DNA of 64,000 nucleotides from CAZLMW01 sp964560875 (lineage in GTDB: Bacteria > Myxococcota_A > UBA9042), in contig CAZLMW010000001.1 in NCBI GenBank assembly GCA_964560875.1, forward strand, positions 124,001-188,000, written 5' to 3'. This document shows positions 33,328 to 43,049 of this stretch, one piece after another; the first letter of the stretch is position 1, and each line of letters opens with the position of its first letter. The translations under genes and the position numbers were made by a program. Under the pieces are notes generated by a model. The model was not told where the DNA came from. It searched no databases and saw only the letters and a list, made by a program, of their open reading frames with translations.

Positions 33328-34296
33328 GTGCGACCCGGCTCTCTTCCCACCGCCACCACCGTCCTGATCGCCGCGATCTTCATTGCGGCGGGGGCCCTCG
33401 CGCAGTCCGGCTCAACGGCGGCAGGGTCCAAGACCAAGGCTCCAAAACCGGCCGCGCCAAAGCCCGCGGGCAAGCCGTCCACAAAGAGCGCTGCAAAAAC
33501 GGCCAAGAAAACGTCGAAACCCGCTTCGGGAAAGGTCCAGCCCGCCGCAACAGTGGTCACCAAGCCCGCGCCTGCCCTTGCGGCCAAACCCGCCACCAAG
33601 CCCGCGACATTGCCCGCCGATCCCGCTCGCGTCGCAGCGACTGTAATGGCCGTCTACGAAGAAGCGCTCAACGCGTTCAAGTACCAGGACTTCGACACGG
33701 CAATCCCTCTCTTTCGCAAGGTTCTCGCCCGTCCAGGACACCTCACACGTCAACAGAAGTGGCGCGCCCGCGAGTTTCTCGGCGCGTCGCTGTGGTTCAA
33801 CGGCAACAAACCAGGCGCCGAAGATCAGTTCACCGGTCTGCTGATCAAGAACCCTCAGGCGCGCCTCGATCCGGCGTATTACCCGCCGCAGATGATCGGC
33901 GACTTCAACCGCGTGCGCCGCAAGATGATCAAGCTGGGCATGATCAAAGCTGACGACAAACCCGCACCGGCGCCGAAAACCGACAAGTACAAGCCCCCGC
34001 CCGCGATCCTGTCGTACATTCCGTTTGGCGTCGGCCAGATCGCCAACGACGAGGTCGGCAAGGGCATCGCATTCATGGTCGCGGAGACGGCGCTGGCCGC
34101 CACATCGCTGTACTACTACTCCGAGAATGTGCGCTCCGGTGCCAAGGCGATTCCCCACACGGATGCGGCGAAGGCCGGGCAGCTCGTTCCCGCCATCGGC
34201 TTCTACGTCGTGGCGGCGTGGGGTGTCATCGACGCCGTCTTCAATCGACGCAAAATCGATCTCCCCCAGGCCGGAACCTTGCCCACAGCCCGCTAG
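33328..34296 (+). CDS. Exported TPR-like protein with C-terminal membrane segments
   Basis: The 322-residue product begins with a signal peptide (TVLIAAIFIAAGALA) and a long linker rich in Lys, Pro and Ala (about residues 30-95). A helical TPR-like region follows (ALNAFKYQDFDTAIPLFRKVL). The C-terminal quarter has two hydrophobic segments (PPAILSYIPFGVGQIAND onward and IGFYVVAAWGVIDAVF). This arrangement is common in myxobacterial envelope proteins of unknown role. I chose GTG 33328, which starts directly in the signal peptide, over TTG 33310. Confidence 0.65.
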   Translation: MRPGSLPTATTVLIAAIFIAAGALAQSGSTAAGSKTKAPKPAAPKPAGKPSTKSAAKTAKKTSKPASGKVQPAATVVTKPAPALAAKPATKPATLPADPARVAATVMAVYEEALNAFKYQDFDTAIPLFRKVLARPGHLTRQQKWRAREFLGASLWFNGNKPGAEDQFTGLLIKNPQARLDPAYYPPQMIGDFNRVRRKMIKLGMIKADDKPAPAPKTDKYKPPPAILSYIPFGVGQIANDEVGKGIAFMVAETALAATSLYYYSENVRSGAKAIPHTDAAKAGQLVPAIGFYVVAAWGVIDAVFNRRKIDLPQAGTLPTAR

Positions 34297-34344
34297 CCAA
34301 AGGTCGCTGTTCATCCCCGTCTCGTCTCCCTTCAACATTTCGCC

Positions 34345-35622
34345 ATGAACAACGACGCAACCCAGCAACACCTCGAGATCATGGACGCGGTCGCGGGCAT
34401 CGTCGCGTCCACCGACGACATCGAGACGATGCTGGTCCGGCTGCTCGACGGCATGTTGAACTATTTCTCATGCGATCGTTCCTGGCTGCTGTACCCGTGC
34501 GACCCGGACACGCCGACTTGGCAAGTACCGATGGAGCGGACCGTGCCCCAATGGCCCGGGGCCTACGAACAAGGCCTCGAGATGCCGATGCACGAGCAGG
34601 TGCGGTTCGTGTTCGAAGCCGCCGTCGCGACGGACCGTCCGGTTACGTTCGACGACGCGTCCGAGCTGCAGGTCCCGCCCGTCATCACCGAGCTCTTCGG
34701 CGTGCGCTCGCAGATGATCCTGTGCGTGCGGCCCAAGACCGATCGCGCCTGGATGCTCGGTGTGCATCATTGCAGCGCGTCCCACGTTTACACCGAGGCC
34801 GAAAAGCGTCTGCTCGTCGCCATCGGTGGTCGCCTCGGTGATTCGCTGTCGACCCTGGTGGCGCTCCGTGACTTGCGGGCGACCGAGTCCCGCCTTGAAC
34901 GCGCCGTCGCCGATCGCACAGCCGAGCTGCGCCACGCCAACGAAGAGCTGGGCGCGTTCAGCTCTTCGGTCTCGCACGACCTGCTCACGCCGATCCGCAT
35001 CATCACGGCCTACGGCGACTTGCTGGCCGAACACCTCGGCGACAATCTCGATGAAACGGCGCAGCTCTACCTGGGGCACATCGTCGACAGCGCAAAGCGG
35101 GCCGACTCGACAATTCGGTCGCTCCACCGCCTCTCGCGGGCCACGCGCGCCAACCTCAAGCGCGAGTCGATCAACGTGTCCGTCATGGCGAGGCGCATCG
35201 CTGAATCGCTGCAGGGCGAGGATCCTGGCCGCAACGCTGAGTTCGCTATCGCCGACGGCCTGACGATGGTCGCCGACCGAGGCCTGTTGAACGTGGCGCT
35301 CGAAAACCTGATGCGCAACGCGTGGAAATACACGGCCCGGGAGGCCATGCCCCGCATCGAGGTCGCCGCGATGCCCGACGCCGACGTCCCGACGCTGCAG
35401 GTGCGCGACAACGGTATCGGCTTCGACATGAACCAAGCGCAGGGACTGTTTGACACGTTCGTTCGTCTCGATGGCAGCCGCGGATTCGACGGCAGCGGGG
35501 TCGGGCTTGCCACCGTTCGCCGTATCGCCGCCAGGCACGATGGCCGCGTTTGGGCGACGTCCAAGCCCGGTGATGGCGCGTCGTTCTTCCTCGAAATTCC
35601 GCCCCAGCAAGACACCGACTGA
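34345..35622 (+). CDS. GAF-domain sensor histidine kinase
   Basis: The 425-residue product has a GAF domain (about residues 10-175), a coiled-coil linker, and a transmitter. The phosphorylated His is in SSSVSHDLLTPIR, the N box in ENLMRNAWKY, and the G boxes in RDNGIGFDM and DGSGVGLATV. No membrane segment is present, so it should be cytoplasmic and sense a small ligand or another protein. The H box resembles the phytochrome-like kinase group. No response regulator with a receiver domain is next to it; the following gene is a sigma-54 activator whose input is FHA/GAF rather than a receiver. Confidence 0.88.
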   Translation: MNNDATQQHLEIMDAVAGIVASTDDIETMLVRLLDGMLNYFSCDRSWLLYPCDPDTPTWQVPMERTVPQWPGAYEQGLEMPMHEQVRFVFEAAVATDRPVTFDDASELQVPPVITELFGVRSQMILCVRPKTDRAWMLGVHHCSASHVYTEAEKRLLVAIGGRLGDSLSTLVALRDLRATESRLERAVADRTAELRHANEELGAFSSSVSHDLLTPIRIITAYGDLLAEHLGDNLDETAQLYLGHIVDSAKRADSTIRSLHRLSRATRANLKRESINVSVMARRIAESLQGEDPGRNAEFAIADGLTMVADRGLLNVALENLMRNAWKYTAREAMPRIEVAAMPDADVPTLQVRDNGIGFDMNQAQGLFDTFVRLDGSRGFDGSGVGLATVRRIAARHDGRVWATSKPGDGASFFLEIPPQQDTD

Positions 35623-35712
35623 AGCGGCCGGCCGCGCTCTCGGTTGCGCCCAGTACCCGTATCCGCAATGCTTCGCGGCGCACGAGGTTGACGACCCGAG
35701 CGGAGAGGCCGC

Positions 35713-37515
35713 ATGACGCCACGAGCTTGGCTCCACGAAATCGGCAGCGGCGGCCGCATCATCAAGTCGCACGCGATCGAAAAGATGGTCTGCTCGATCG
35801 GCACCGATCGGCACTCCGACATCCGCTTGAAGGGCCGCGGCGTCGCTCCGGTACACGCCCAGGTCCGCACGACAACCGACGGTGTGCGCATCGAATCCGT
35901 GGCCGGCGAACGCATGGTCGTCGCCGGCAAGCGCCGCGATAGTCACGAGTTGGCGCAAGGCGACGTCGTCTCACTCGGCGGTGTGCGACTGCGCTTTGAG
36001 ATGCGGATCAAGGCCAAGAAAGAGGTCCGCGAAGACGTCCCTGCCGGCGCTCTGCCATTGACCAGCACACTCGACGCGCTCTCCAGCTTCTCGGACGCCC
36101 TGTCGGAGAGCTACGACATCGACGAGCTGCTCGAAACGATGCTCGACTCGATCATCAAGGTCACCGATGCGAGCCGCGGCGTTGTCATGTTGCTGGTCGA
36201 AAACAAGCCGCAGGTGAAAGCCGCGCGCGAATCCGGAGGCAAGCCCGCTGGCGGCCCGATGCCGATCAGTGACTCGATCGTGCAGAAAGTCGTCCGCACC
36301 CGCTCGCCCGAGATGGTGTCCGACGCGCTCAACGACGACGAATTCGCCATGTCGCGGTCGGTCATCGCCTACAAGCTGTGCTCGGTGCTGTGCGTGCCAT
36401 TGCTGATCCGCGGCGAGCTGCTTGGCGTCATCTACCTCGGCAACGACAACGTCGTGAACCTGTTCAACAAGGAAGCGCTCCAGGTCGCCAGTGTGTTCGC
36501 CAGTCAGGCCGCCATGGTCCTGCGCAACGCGATCCTGATCCGCGAACTACGCCTGTCCAACGAGAGCCTGACCCAACAGATCGAGCGGATGAATTTCGGC
36601 TCGCTGATCGGCAGCAGCCCATCGATGCGCGAGATTTTCCGCAAGATCGACAAGGTGGCCAAGACCGATGTGTCGGTGCTCGTCGACGGCGAAACCGGCA
36701 CTGGCAAAGAGCTTGTCGCGCGCGAACTGCATCGCCGCAGCGGCCGTTCCGAGGGTCCATTCGTGGTGATCAACTGCGGCGCGATCCCCGAAAACCTCCT
36801 GGAGTCCGAGCTATTCGGCCACGTCCGCGGGGCCTTCACCGGGGCGGTTTCGACCCGCGACGGCAAGTTCCAGCAAGCCGACGGTGGCAGCCTCTTCCTC
36901 GACGAGATCGGCGAGATGCCGCTGAACCTCCAGGTCAAGCTGCTGCGCGTGCTCGAAGACCGCCGCGTCACCAAGATCGGTGACAGCACGGCGCGCGACA
37001 TCGACATCCGTGTCATCGCCGCGACCAATCGCACCCTGCCCGACGAGGTCAAACAGGGGAATTTCCGCGAGGACCTCTTCTACCGCCTCAACGTGGTGCG
37101 CCTGAACCTGGCGCCCTTGCGCGAGCGCGGTGGCGACGTCGAAGTGCTCGCCCGCTACTTCCTCAAGAAGTACGCCGATGATCTCGGGGTCGCCGTATCC
37201 GGCTTCACCGACGACGCCACACGGGCCATGCGACTGCACCGCTGGCCGGGCAACATTCGCGAGCTTGAAAACCGCATCAAGAAGGCCGTGATCTTCTGCG
37301 ACGCGGGCATCGTGGGCGCCGAAGACCTGGACCTGCACGATCTCAACGCCGATCGCATCCTGCCGCTCAACGAGGCCAAGGAGAACTACGCGCTCGAGTA
37401 CGTGTCGCGCATCCTGGATCTCAACGGCGGCAATCGCACCAAGACGGCCAGAGACCTTGGCGTCGACGTGCGGACCGTATTCCGTTACCTCGAAAAGACG
37501 CGCCCCGAGGCGTAG
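35713..37515 (+). CDS. Sigma-54-dependent transcriptional activator with FHA and GAF domains
   Basis: Residues about 10-95 form an FHA domain (SIGTDRHSDIRL, then VHAQV), which binds phosphothreonine. Residues about 115-275 are a GAF domain. Residues about 300-530 are the AAA+ domain that remodels sigma-54: GETGTGKE (Walker A), GAFTGA (sigma-54 contact), GGSLFLDEIGEM (Walker B) and NFREDLFYRLN. The C-terminus is a Fis-type helix-turn-helix (RTKTARDLGVDVRTVFRYL). The design implies control by Ser/Thr kinases rather than by a His-Asp relay, as in many myxobacterial activators. ATG 35713 follows GGAGAGG. It would work with RpoN (11196-12899). Confidence 0.93.
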   Translation: MTPRAWLHEIGSGGRIIKSHAIEKMVCSIGTDRHSDIRLKGRGVAPVHAQVRTTTDGVRIESVAGERMVVAGKRRDSHELAQGDVVSLGGVRLRFEMRIKAKKEVREDVPAGALPLTSTLDALSSFSDALSESYDIDELLETMLDSIIKVTDASRGVVMLLVENKPQVKAARESGGKPAGGPMPISDSIVQKVVRTRSPEMVSDALNDDEFAMSRSVIAYKLCSVLCVPLLIRGELLGVIYLGNDNVVNLFNKEALQVASVFASQAAMVLRNAILIRELRLSNESLTQQIERMNFGSLIGSSPSMREIFRKIDKVAKTDVSVLVDGETGTGKELVARELHRRSGRSEGPFVVINCGAIPENLLESELFGHVRGAFTGAVSTRDGKFQQADGGSLFLDEIGEMPLNLQVKLLRVLEDRRVTKIGDSTARDIDIRVIAATNRTLPDEVKQGNFREDLFYRLNVVRLNLAPLRERGGDVEVLARYFLKKYADDLGVAVSGFTDDATRAMRLHRWPGNIRELENRIKKAVIFCDAGIVGAEDLDLHDLNADRILPLNEAKENYALEYVSRILDLNGGNRTKTARDLGVDVRTVFRYLEKTRPEA

Positions 37516-37518
37516 CGT

Positions 37519-38466
37519 CTACTTCGGCTTCGTCTCGCCACGTTTGAGCTTTGCGAGCTCGCGTACGGCGGCCTGTACGAAACGCGCTTCGCCTTTGCGA
37601 CCCTTGGCGATCTTCAAGTAGCCCTGCATGGCGACCATGGCGCCGCCGTAATCCTTCGCATCTCGCATCGCGAACGCCATGTTGTACAGCGCCGGCGTGT
37701 AGGCTTTGCGGATGGCCAGCGCCTTCTTGTACGCGGCGATCTCGGACGCGAAGTCCTTCAGCCGATGGTGGATGACGCCGATGTTGTAGTACGCGCGGTG
37801 GTGGCGCGGATCGATCTGGATGGCCTTGTAGTAGGTCGAGATCGCCTTGCGCAGCCCCTTGGTGCGGTGCGGTTCTTCGAGTCGATCGGCCTTGATGTCG
37901 AGCGCTTCGGCGAGGTCGAACCACGCTTCGGCGTTGTCGCCCTTGATCTTGATCGCCGCTTCGAAGCCTTTGATCGCTTCATCGACCTTCTTGCGGGACA
38001 GCAGCAGCATCGCGCGGTTGAGGTGCGCGTCCTGGGCCTTTGGATCGGCTGCAATAGCGCGTTCGTAGTGGAAGATAGCCTTGTCGAACTTGCCGAGATC
38101 TTCGTACGCGACTGCCAGGTTGAAGTGCGCGCGGCCGTAGTTCGGATCAAGCGAAACAGCGCGGTGGTAGGCGCCGACTTCTTTTTTGAAGCGGCGTTTT
38201 CGGCCCTCGGCCACGCCCAGATTGAACCAGCATTCTTTCTGATCGTCTTTGAAGTCGACGCAGAATCGGAAGGCCGAGATGGCGTCGTCAACGCGTCCGG
38301 CGGCGAGGTGTTCGACGCCGTCGCGGAAGTAGTCTTCGGCGGTTTTCCCCTTCGGCGGATCGGCTGCAAGCACTGGAGCTGCAACGCAAATCACGAGCAA
38401 GACGGCGAGGCCGCGCGAGGCGATCGGACCGTTGACTGCAAACATGGATGTGGCTTTTGGGCGCAT
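37519..38466 (-). CDS. Periplasmic TPR-repeat protein
   Basis: The 315-residue product has a signal peptide (GLAVLLVICVAAPVLA, cleavage before ADPP). About six tetratricopeptide repeats follow, for example AYEDLGKFDKAIFHYERAI, GRAHFNLAVAY and YYNIGVIHHRLKDF. It should be a protein-interaction scaffold in the periplasm. ATG 38466 is preceded by GGAGAGG. The gene converges on the sigma-54 activator with only 3 nt between stops, so no terminator fits between them. Confidence 0.82.
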   Translation of the reverse strand: MRPKATSMFAVNGPIASRGLAVLLVICVAAPVLAADPPKGKTAEDYFRDGVEHLAAGRVDDAISAFRFCVDFKDDQKECWFNLGVAEGRKRRFKKEVGAYHRAVSLDPNYGRAHFNLAVAYEDLGKFDKAIFHYERAIAADPKAQDAHLNRAMLLLSRKKVDEAIKGFEAAIKIKGDNAEAWFDLAEALDIKADRLEEPHRTKGLRKAISTYYKAIQIDPRHHRAYYNIGVIHHRLKDFASEIAAYKKALAIRKAYTPALYNMAFAMRDAKDYGGAMVAMQGYLKIAKGRKGEARFVQAAVRELAKLKRGETKPK

Positions 38467-38505
38467 CGACCTCTCCGCGGCGCCGGCGCAGACCGGTACG
38501 GCCTG

Positions 38506-38533
38506 AGAATCGCCCGACTGCGCTGGATGTCAA
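38506..38533 (-). promoter_or_regulatory. Predicted promoter of the TPR-protein gene
   Basis: On the minus strand a perfect TTGACA (38533-38528) is followed after 16 bases by GATTCT (38511-38506). The -10 match is weak (three of six). It would start transcription about 30 nt before the ATG at 38466. Confidence 0.4.
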
Positions 38534-38658
38534 ACGTACCAGCAACCGCAACGATTCCGAGGGCCACGCGCGCCCCCGTCTTTGATCTTCATGGTTTTGC
38601 AGGCTGGGATCGCGTTTCTGTACGATAGCGCCCCGGCCAGTCGGCCCGCGGAGCATTC

Positions 38659-41600
38659 ATGAACCGTTATTCCCCCCTCGTCGCCGCGATCATCGCGGTG
38701 TCTTTTGCCGCGTGTAGCGACGATTCCGGTCCAAGCGACGACCAGTCCGGCGCGGACGTCACCAGCGACGGTGGCAGTTTCGATATCGCGTCGCAGGGTG
38801 ATGGCTGGGCAGGCGATGGGGGCGGTTGCACCGCTGCGGGGTGCGATGACGGCAACCCGTGCACCGACGATTTCTGCGCCGGCGGCAAGTGTGTCCACCA
38901 GGACAACAAGGCGACATGCGACGACGGGGACGCCTGCACCGGCGGCGATCGATGCGGTGGCGGCACGTGCAAACCCGGGCTCAACGACCTGTGCACCGAT
39001 GGCAGCGGCGATCCGGATGGCGGCAGCACGGCCGATACGGTCGCGCCCCCTGCGTGCAGCGGCATCAACGCCGGCGATCTCGTGATCACCGAGGTCCTGT
39101 ACGACGCGTATGGCGGCGGCAACGTCAGCGACGACCAGGGCGAGTGGTTTGAGATCTACAACATGACCGACAAGCCCATCGCGCTCGGGGGCGTGCTGCT
39201 CGCCGACGGCAAGAACGACAAGTGGTGGATCGCCAAGGACGCCAAGGACGTCCCGGCCAAGTCGTATTACGTGCTCGGGCGCAACCCCGATGAGAAGACC
39301 AACGGCGGCGTGAAGGTCGACTTCGTGTACGGCAAGTCGTTCAACCTGGCCAACACCAAGGACGCTCTGAAGATCATCTGTGGATCGGTGACCGTCGACG
39401 AGATCCTCTGGGACGAAAAGGGCGGTTGGCCCAACGTTTCCGGCGCTTCGCTCTCGCTGTCTCCCACCGCGACCGACGCCAAGGCCAACGACAACCCGCA
39501 AAACTGGTGCGCGGCCACCGAGAAACTCGCAAGCGGCGACAAGGGTTCGCCCGGCAAAGCCAACCCCGTTTGCGCGGACAATGACAAGGACGACGACGGC
39601 ACGGACGACGACAAGGATAACTGCCCCGAGGTCCCCAACCCCAAGCAGTTCGACAGCGACTTCGACGGCATCGGCGATAAGTGTGAGCCCGGGTACGTGC
39701 CCGGCTGCGGCGACTTCAAGCTCGATCCGAAAACCGAGCAGTGCGACGACGGCAACGGTCAGTCCGGCGACGGCTGCAGCTTCTATTGTCAAAAAGAGGT
39801 CAGCGTCGACGCCGGCGCGCTGGTGATCACGGAGTTTCTGGCCGACCCCACGAAGGTCCCCGACGCCAGGGGCGAGTGGCTCGAGCTGCACAATCCCGGC
39901 AAGGACCCCGTCGAGGTCAACGGCCTGCGCCTCTTCGTCGCGGCAACGCCAACGGTTCCGGTGTTTCTCCACGGGCCTACCCGCAAGAAGATCGCACCCG
40001 GCGGCTATTTCGTGGTGGCCGTCAACGGCGATCCGAAGCTCAACGGCGGGCTGAAAGCCGATCATGTCGTGTACGGAAAGAACGCCAAGCTCGGCAACTC
40101 CAAGAGCATCATCCGCCTGCAGAGCGGCAAGACCGTCATCGACGAGGTCAGCTACGTCAAAGACTGGAAGCTCAAGGCAGGACGGTCCAAGCAGCTCGAC
40201 CCCAGCAAGCTGACAGCGAAAGACAACGACGGTGCGGCCGCCTGGTGCAACGGGATCCTGCCGTACGGAGCCGGCGATTTCGGCAGCCCGGGCAAAGCCA
40301 ACTTCTCCTGCGCGGAGACGGCCGACAAGGACAAGGACGGCATCCCCGACAAGTACGACAACTGCCCCAATAAGAAAGACAAGAGCCACGCAGACGGCGA
40401 CAAGGACGGCTTTGGCGACGCCTGCGACAACTGCCCGGCCAAACCCAACAAGGACCAAAAAGACAGCAACAAGGACGGCAAGGGAGACGCCTGCGAGACC
40501 GCTTACTGCGGCAACGGATTGCTCGACAAGGGCGAGGCCTGCGACGACGGCAATGGGCTGCCCGGCGATGGATGCTCGATCGGCTGCAAGTTGGAGACCC
40601 CGCTGCACGAAGGCGACCTCGTCATCACCGAGTTCATGAGCAATCCCAAGGCGGTCAGCGACAAGACGGGCGAATGGGTGGAGCTGTACAACCCGACCAC
40701 GCGAACCCACGTGCTGGACGGCGTGGAGATCGACTTTGGCAAGAACAGCCACGTCATCATCGGCAAGACCGGCCCGTTCACGATGCAGGCCCAGGCGTAC
40801 GTGGTGTTGGGCGCAAGCGCCTCGCCGACCGACAACGGCAACCTGCCGATCGACTACGTGTGGAAAACCAGCGGGCTGAGCAATCCGGCTGGATCGATCA
40901 CGCTGCGGTGGAACAAGACCGTGGTCGACAAGATCGTCTACGACAGCGGCAAAAACGGCTGGCCGACGTTCAAGGACGGGCGCGCGCTGTCGCTCTCAGG
41001 CGAGCTGACCGGGACGAACGCCAACCACATGGGCGCGAGCTGGTGCAACGCGATGCAGGCGTACGGGGCCGGCGACCAGGGCACGCCCGGCAAGGCCAAC
41101 CCGATCTGTCCCAAGGACGCGGACAACGACGGGATCGCCGACCAGGTCGACAATTGCCCGGCCAAGAAGAACCCGAGCCAGGGCGACAGTGACGGCGACG
41201 GCCGCGGCAACAGCTGCGACAACTGCCCGAGCATCAAGAACCCGGGCCAGGACGACAAGAACAACGACGGGGTCGGCGACGCGTGCACAAAGGCGCCCAA
41301 GCCGGTCTGCGGCAACAGCAAGCTCGAGGGCAATGAGACCTGCGACGACGGCAATGACAAGCCGGGCGACGGGTGTTCAGAGGTGTGTCGCAAGGAACCC
41401 GCCGCGTTGCCGCCGGGAAGCCTGGTGGTGACCGAACTCCTCGCCTCCGCTGCAACCGCAACCGACGCGAAAGCCGAGTGGATCGAGCTGTACAACCCGA
41501 CCACGGCCGACATCGACATCGAGGGCTACATCATCGCGGACGGCAGCAAGGCCGCGCACGTTATCGACAACAAAGGCGGCGGCGTGGTCGTCAAGAAGGG

Positions 41601-42591
41601 CGGCTACGTGGTGCTTTCACGAAGCGCATCGATGACCGACAACACCGGCTTGAAACCGGACTACGTGTACAGCGGATTCACGCTGAACAACACGGTGGAT
41701 GCCGTGCGCCTGCTCAACCCGACCATGACGTCCGCGATCGACATCGTGACCTATGCGGACGGCGCCAACGGCTGGCCCAAGACCCCATCGGGCGCCACGC
41801 TGCAGCTGGACGCGGGTGTTTACCTGGCGTCGAGCCCGACACCTGTGCATTTCGCCAACGACAACGGCGACAACTGGTGCCCCGGCTGGGATATCTACGG
41901 CGACGGCACGCGGGGCACGCCCGGCAAGGCCAACCGTCCCTGCCCCAAGGATGCCGATGGCGACGGGGTCAACGACGGCGTGGACAACTGCCCGATGGTC
42001 AAGAATCCGGGCCAACACGACGCGGACAAGGACGGCAAGGGCGACGCGTGCGACCTGCCCACGACCCCGCTCAACGTCGGCGACCTCGTGATCACCGAGT
42101 ACATGGCCCGCAGCAAGAGCGGCTCGGACAGCGGCGAATGGTTCGAGGTCTACAACCGCACCAAGAAAGCCATCGACCTGCGCGGGTTGGAGGTCTGGAT
42201 CAAGGGCGTGAAGAAGGAGACGTTCGGCGGTCCCAAGGCGCTGATGGTGGCTGCCGGTGGCTACTTCGTGCTCGCGAAATCAAGCAATCTGGCGGTCAAC
42301 GGCGATACCCCGGTGGGCGCAGTCGTCGCGAAACTGTCGCTTTCCAACAGCGGCAGCGAGATCACCATCAAGCGCAAAGACGGCGTGACCATCGACGCGG
42401 TGAAGTACGGCAAATCGAGCCCCTGGCCCGCAATCACCCTGGCCACCAGCGCACAGCTCGACCCGAAGGCGTTTCATCCCAAGGGCAACGACAGCGGGCC
42501 GGTGTGGTGCCTGTCGACCAAGAGCTACGGCAGCAAAGGCATGAAGGGGACGCCCGGCACAGCCAACAACCCCTGCGCAAGCCCGACGTAG
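38659..42591 (+). CDS. Giant modular lipoprotein with five lamin-tail domains, TSP3 and DUF4215-type cysteine repeats
   Basis: The 1310-residue product has a signal with lipobox FAAC, an acidic linker and a short cysteine-rich region. Then a module repeats: a lamin-tail-like domain opening with G[D/A/S]LV[I/V]TE and W[F/L/V/I]E[I/L/V], starting near residues 138, 386, 651, 920 and 1140. These are separated by thrombospondin type 3 calcium repeats (DKDGxxDxxDNCP...GDxC). Three DUF4215-like cysteine units also occur (CGNGLLDKGEACDDGNG type). Each lamin-tail domain ends in a similar block (WCNAM...YGAGDQGTPGKANP). It is probably on the cell surface and calcium-stabilised; the ligand is unknown. 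ATG 38659 has GGAG at six bases. Confidence 0.88.
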   Translation: MNRYSPLVAAIIAVSFAACSDDSGPSDDQSGADVTSDGGSFDIASQGDGWAGDGGGCTAAGCDDGNPCTDDFCAGGKCVHQDNKATCDDGDACTGGDRCGGGTCKPGLNDLCTDGSGDPDGGSTADTVAPPACSGINAGDLVITEVLYDAYGGGNVSDDQGEWFEIYNMTDKPIALGGVLLADGKNDKWWIAKDAKDVPAKSYYVLGRNPDEKTNGGVKVDFVYGKSFNLANTKDALKIICGSVTVDEILWDEKGGWPNVSGASLSLSPTATDAKANDNPQNWCAATEKLASGDKGSPGKANPVCADNDKDDDGTDDDKDNCPEVPNPKQFDSDFDGIGDKCEPGYVPGCGDFKLDPKTEQCDDGNGQSGDGCSFYCQKEVSVDAGALVITEFLADPTKVPDARGEWLELHNPGKDPVEVNGLRLFVAATPTVPVFLHGPTRKKIAPGGYFVVAVNGDPKLNGGLKADHVVYGKNAKLGNSKSIIRLQSGKTVIDEVSYVKDWKLKAGRSKQLDPSKLTAKDNDGAAAWCNGILPYGAGDFGSPGKANFSCAETADKDKDGIPDKYDNCPNKKDKSHADGDKDGFGDACDNCPAKPNKDQKDSNKDGKGDACETAYCGNGLLDKGEACDDGNGLPGDGCSIGCKLETPLHEGDLVITEFMSNPKAVSDKTGEWVELYNPTTRTHVLDGVEIDFGKNSHVIIGKTGPFTMQAQAYVVLGASASPTDNGNLPIDYVWKTSGLSNPAGSITLRWNKTVVDKIVYDSGKNGWPTFKDGRALSLSGELTGTNANHMGASWCNAMQAYGAGDQGTPGKANPICPKDADNDGIADQVDNCPAKKNPSQGDSDGDGRGNSCDNCPSIKNPGQDDKNNDGVGDACTKAPKPVCGNSKLEGNETCDDGNDKPGDGCSEVCRKEPAALPPGSLVVTELLASAATATDAKAEWIELYNPTTADIDIEGYIIADGSKAAHVIDNKGGGVVVKKGGYVVLSRSASMTDNTGLKPDYVYSGFTLNNTVDAVRLLNPTMTSAIDIVTYADGANGWPKTPSGATLQLDAGVYLASSPTPVHFANDNGDNWCPGWDIYGDGTRGTPGKANRPCPKDADGDGVNDGVDNCPMVKNPGQHDADKDGKGDACDLPTTPLNVGDLVITEYMARSKSGSDSGEWFEVYNRTKKAIDLRGLEVWIKGVKKETFGGPKALMVAAGGYFVLAKSSNLAVNGDTPVGAVVAKLSLSNSGSEITIKRKDGVTIDAVKYGKSSPWPAITLATSAQLDPKAFHPKGNDSGPVWCLSTKSYGSKGMKGTPGTANNPCASPT

Positions 42592-42611
42592 CGGAGTGCG
42601 CGGAAGTGCCG

Positions 42612-43025
42612 CTACTTGCGTCCGAAGCGCCGGATCTTCTGCACGATGTGGCGGGCGCGCCAGGCTTGGTGCTCGCTGAGCTTGTCGCCGCTTTCGTAGA
42701 GGGCGCGTTCCATCTCGCGCACGCAGCGCCCATCGCCGATCGCCTCGAGGCAATCCAACACGGCGTCGATGCCCGCCTTGCCGAGCCGCTCGACGTCTGA
42801 GAGAAGCAGCGTGGCGACCTGGTCTTGGAGCGGTTCGACGCGTTGTTCGGTGACGGCGCCGAGGGATTGAATGACGACCGCTACGTCGGTGGATCCCAGG
42901 CCTTGTTGCAGGCTGGCGACATCGGCGGGCACAACAGAGGGGGGCGCAGTCAACGCGGCCAAGTCGTTATCGCCGCCGAGGAAGTCGGCGTCTCCGGACA
43001 GGAAATCGGCGTCGTCGTTGACCAT
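42612..43025 (-). CDS. Small unknown protein, possibly HEAT-like
   Basis: I do not recognise this 137-residue protein. It has an acidic N-terminus (DDADFLSGDADFLGGD), then about 90 residues of Ala/Leu/Val-rich helices reminiscent of one or two HEAT-type repeats (DVAVVIQSLGAVTEQRVEPLQ, GIDAVLDCLEAIGDG), and a basic end. No signal or membrane segment is present. It lies 24 nt after the UshA-like selenoprotein gene on the same strand and is probably co-transcribed with it. No ribosome-binding site is evident before ATG 43025. Confidence 0.5.
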   Translation of the reverse strand: MVNDDADFLSGDADFLGGDNDLAALTAPPSVVPADVASLQQGLGSTDVAVVIQSLGAVTEQRVEPLQDQVATLLLSDVERLGKAGIDAVLDCLEAIGDGRCVREMERALYESGDKLSEHQAWRARHIVQKIRRFGRK

Positions 43026-43049
43026 CGCGAATCGTTCGGTCGGCGCGGA

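Noticed and set aside
34468..35958. A 496-codon minus-strand open frame.
   Set aside because: It is antisense to the histidine kinase gene and runs into the activator gene; no family character.
38530..40752. A 740-codon open frame on the minus strand.
   Set aside because: It is antisense to the giant lamin-tail protein. High GC removes stops in other frames, and the translation has no family features.
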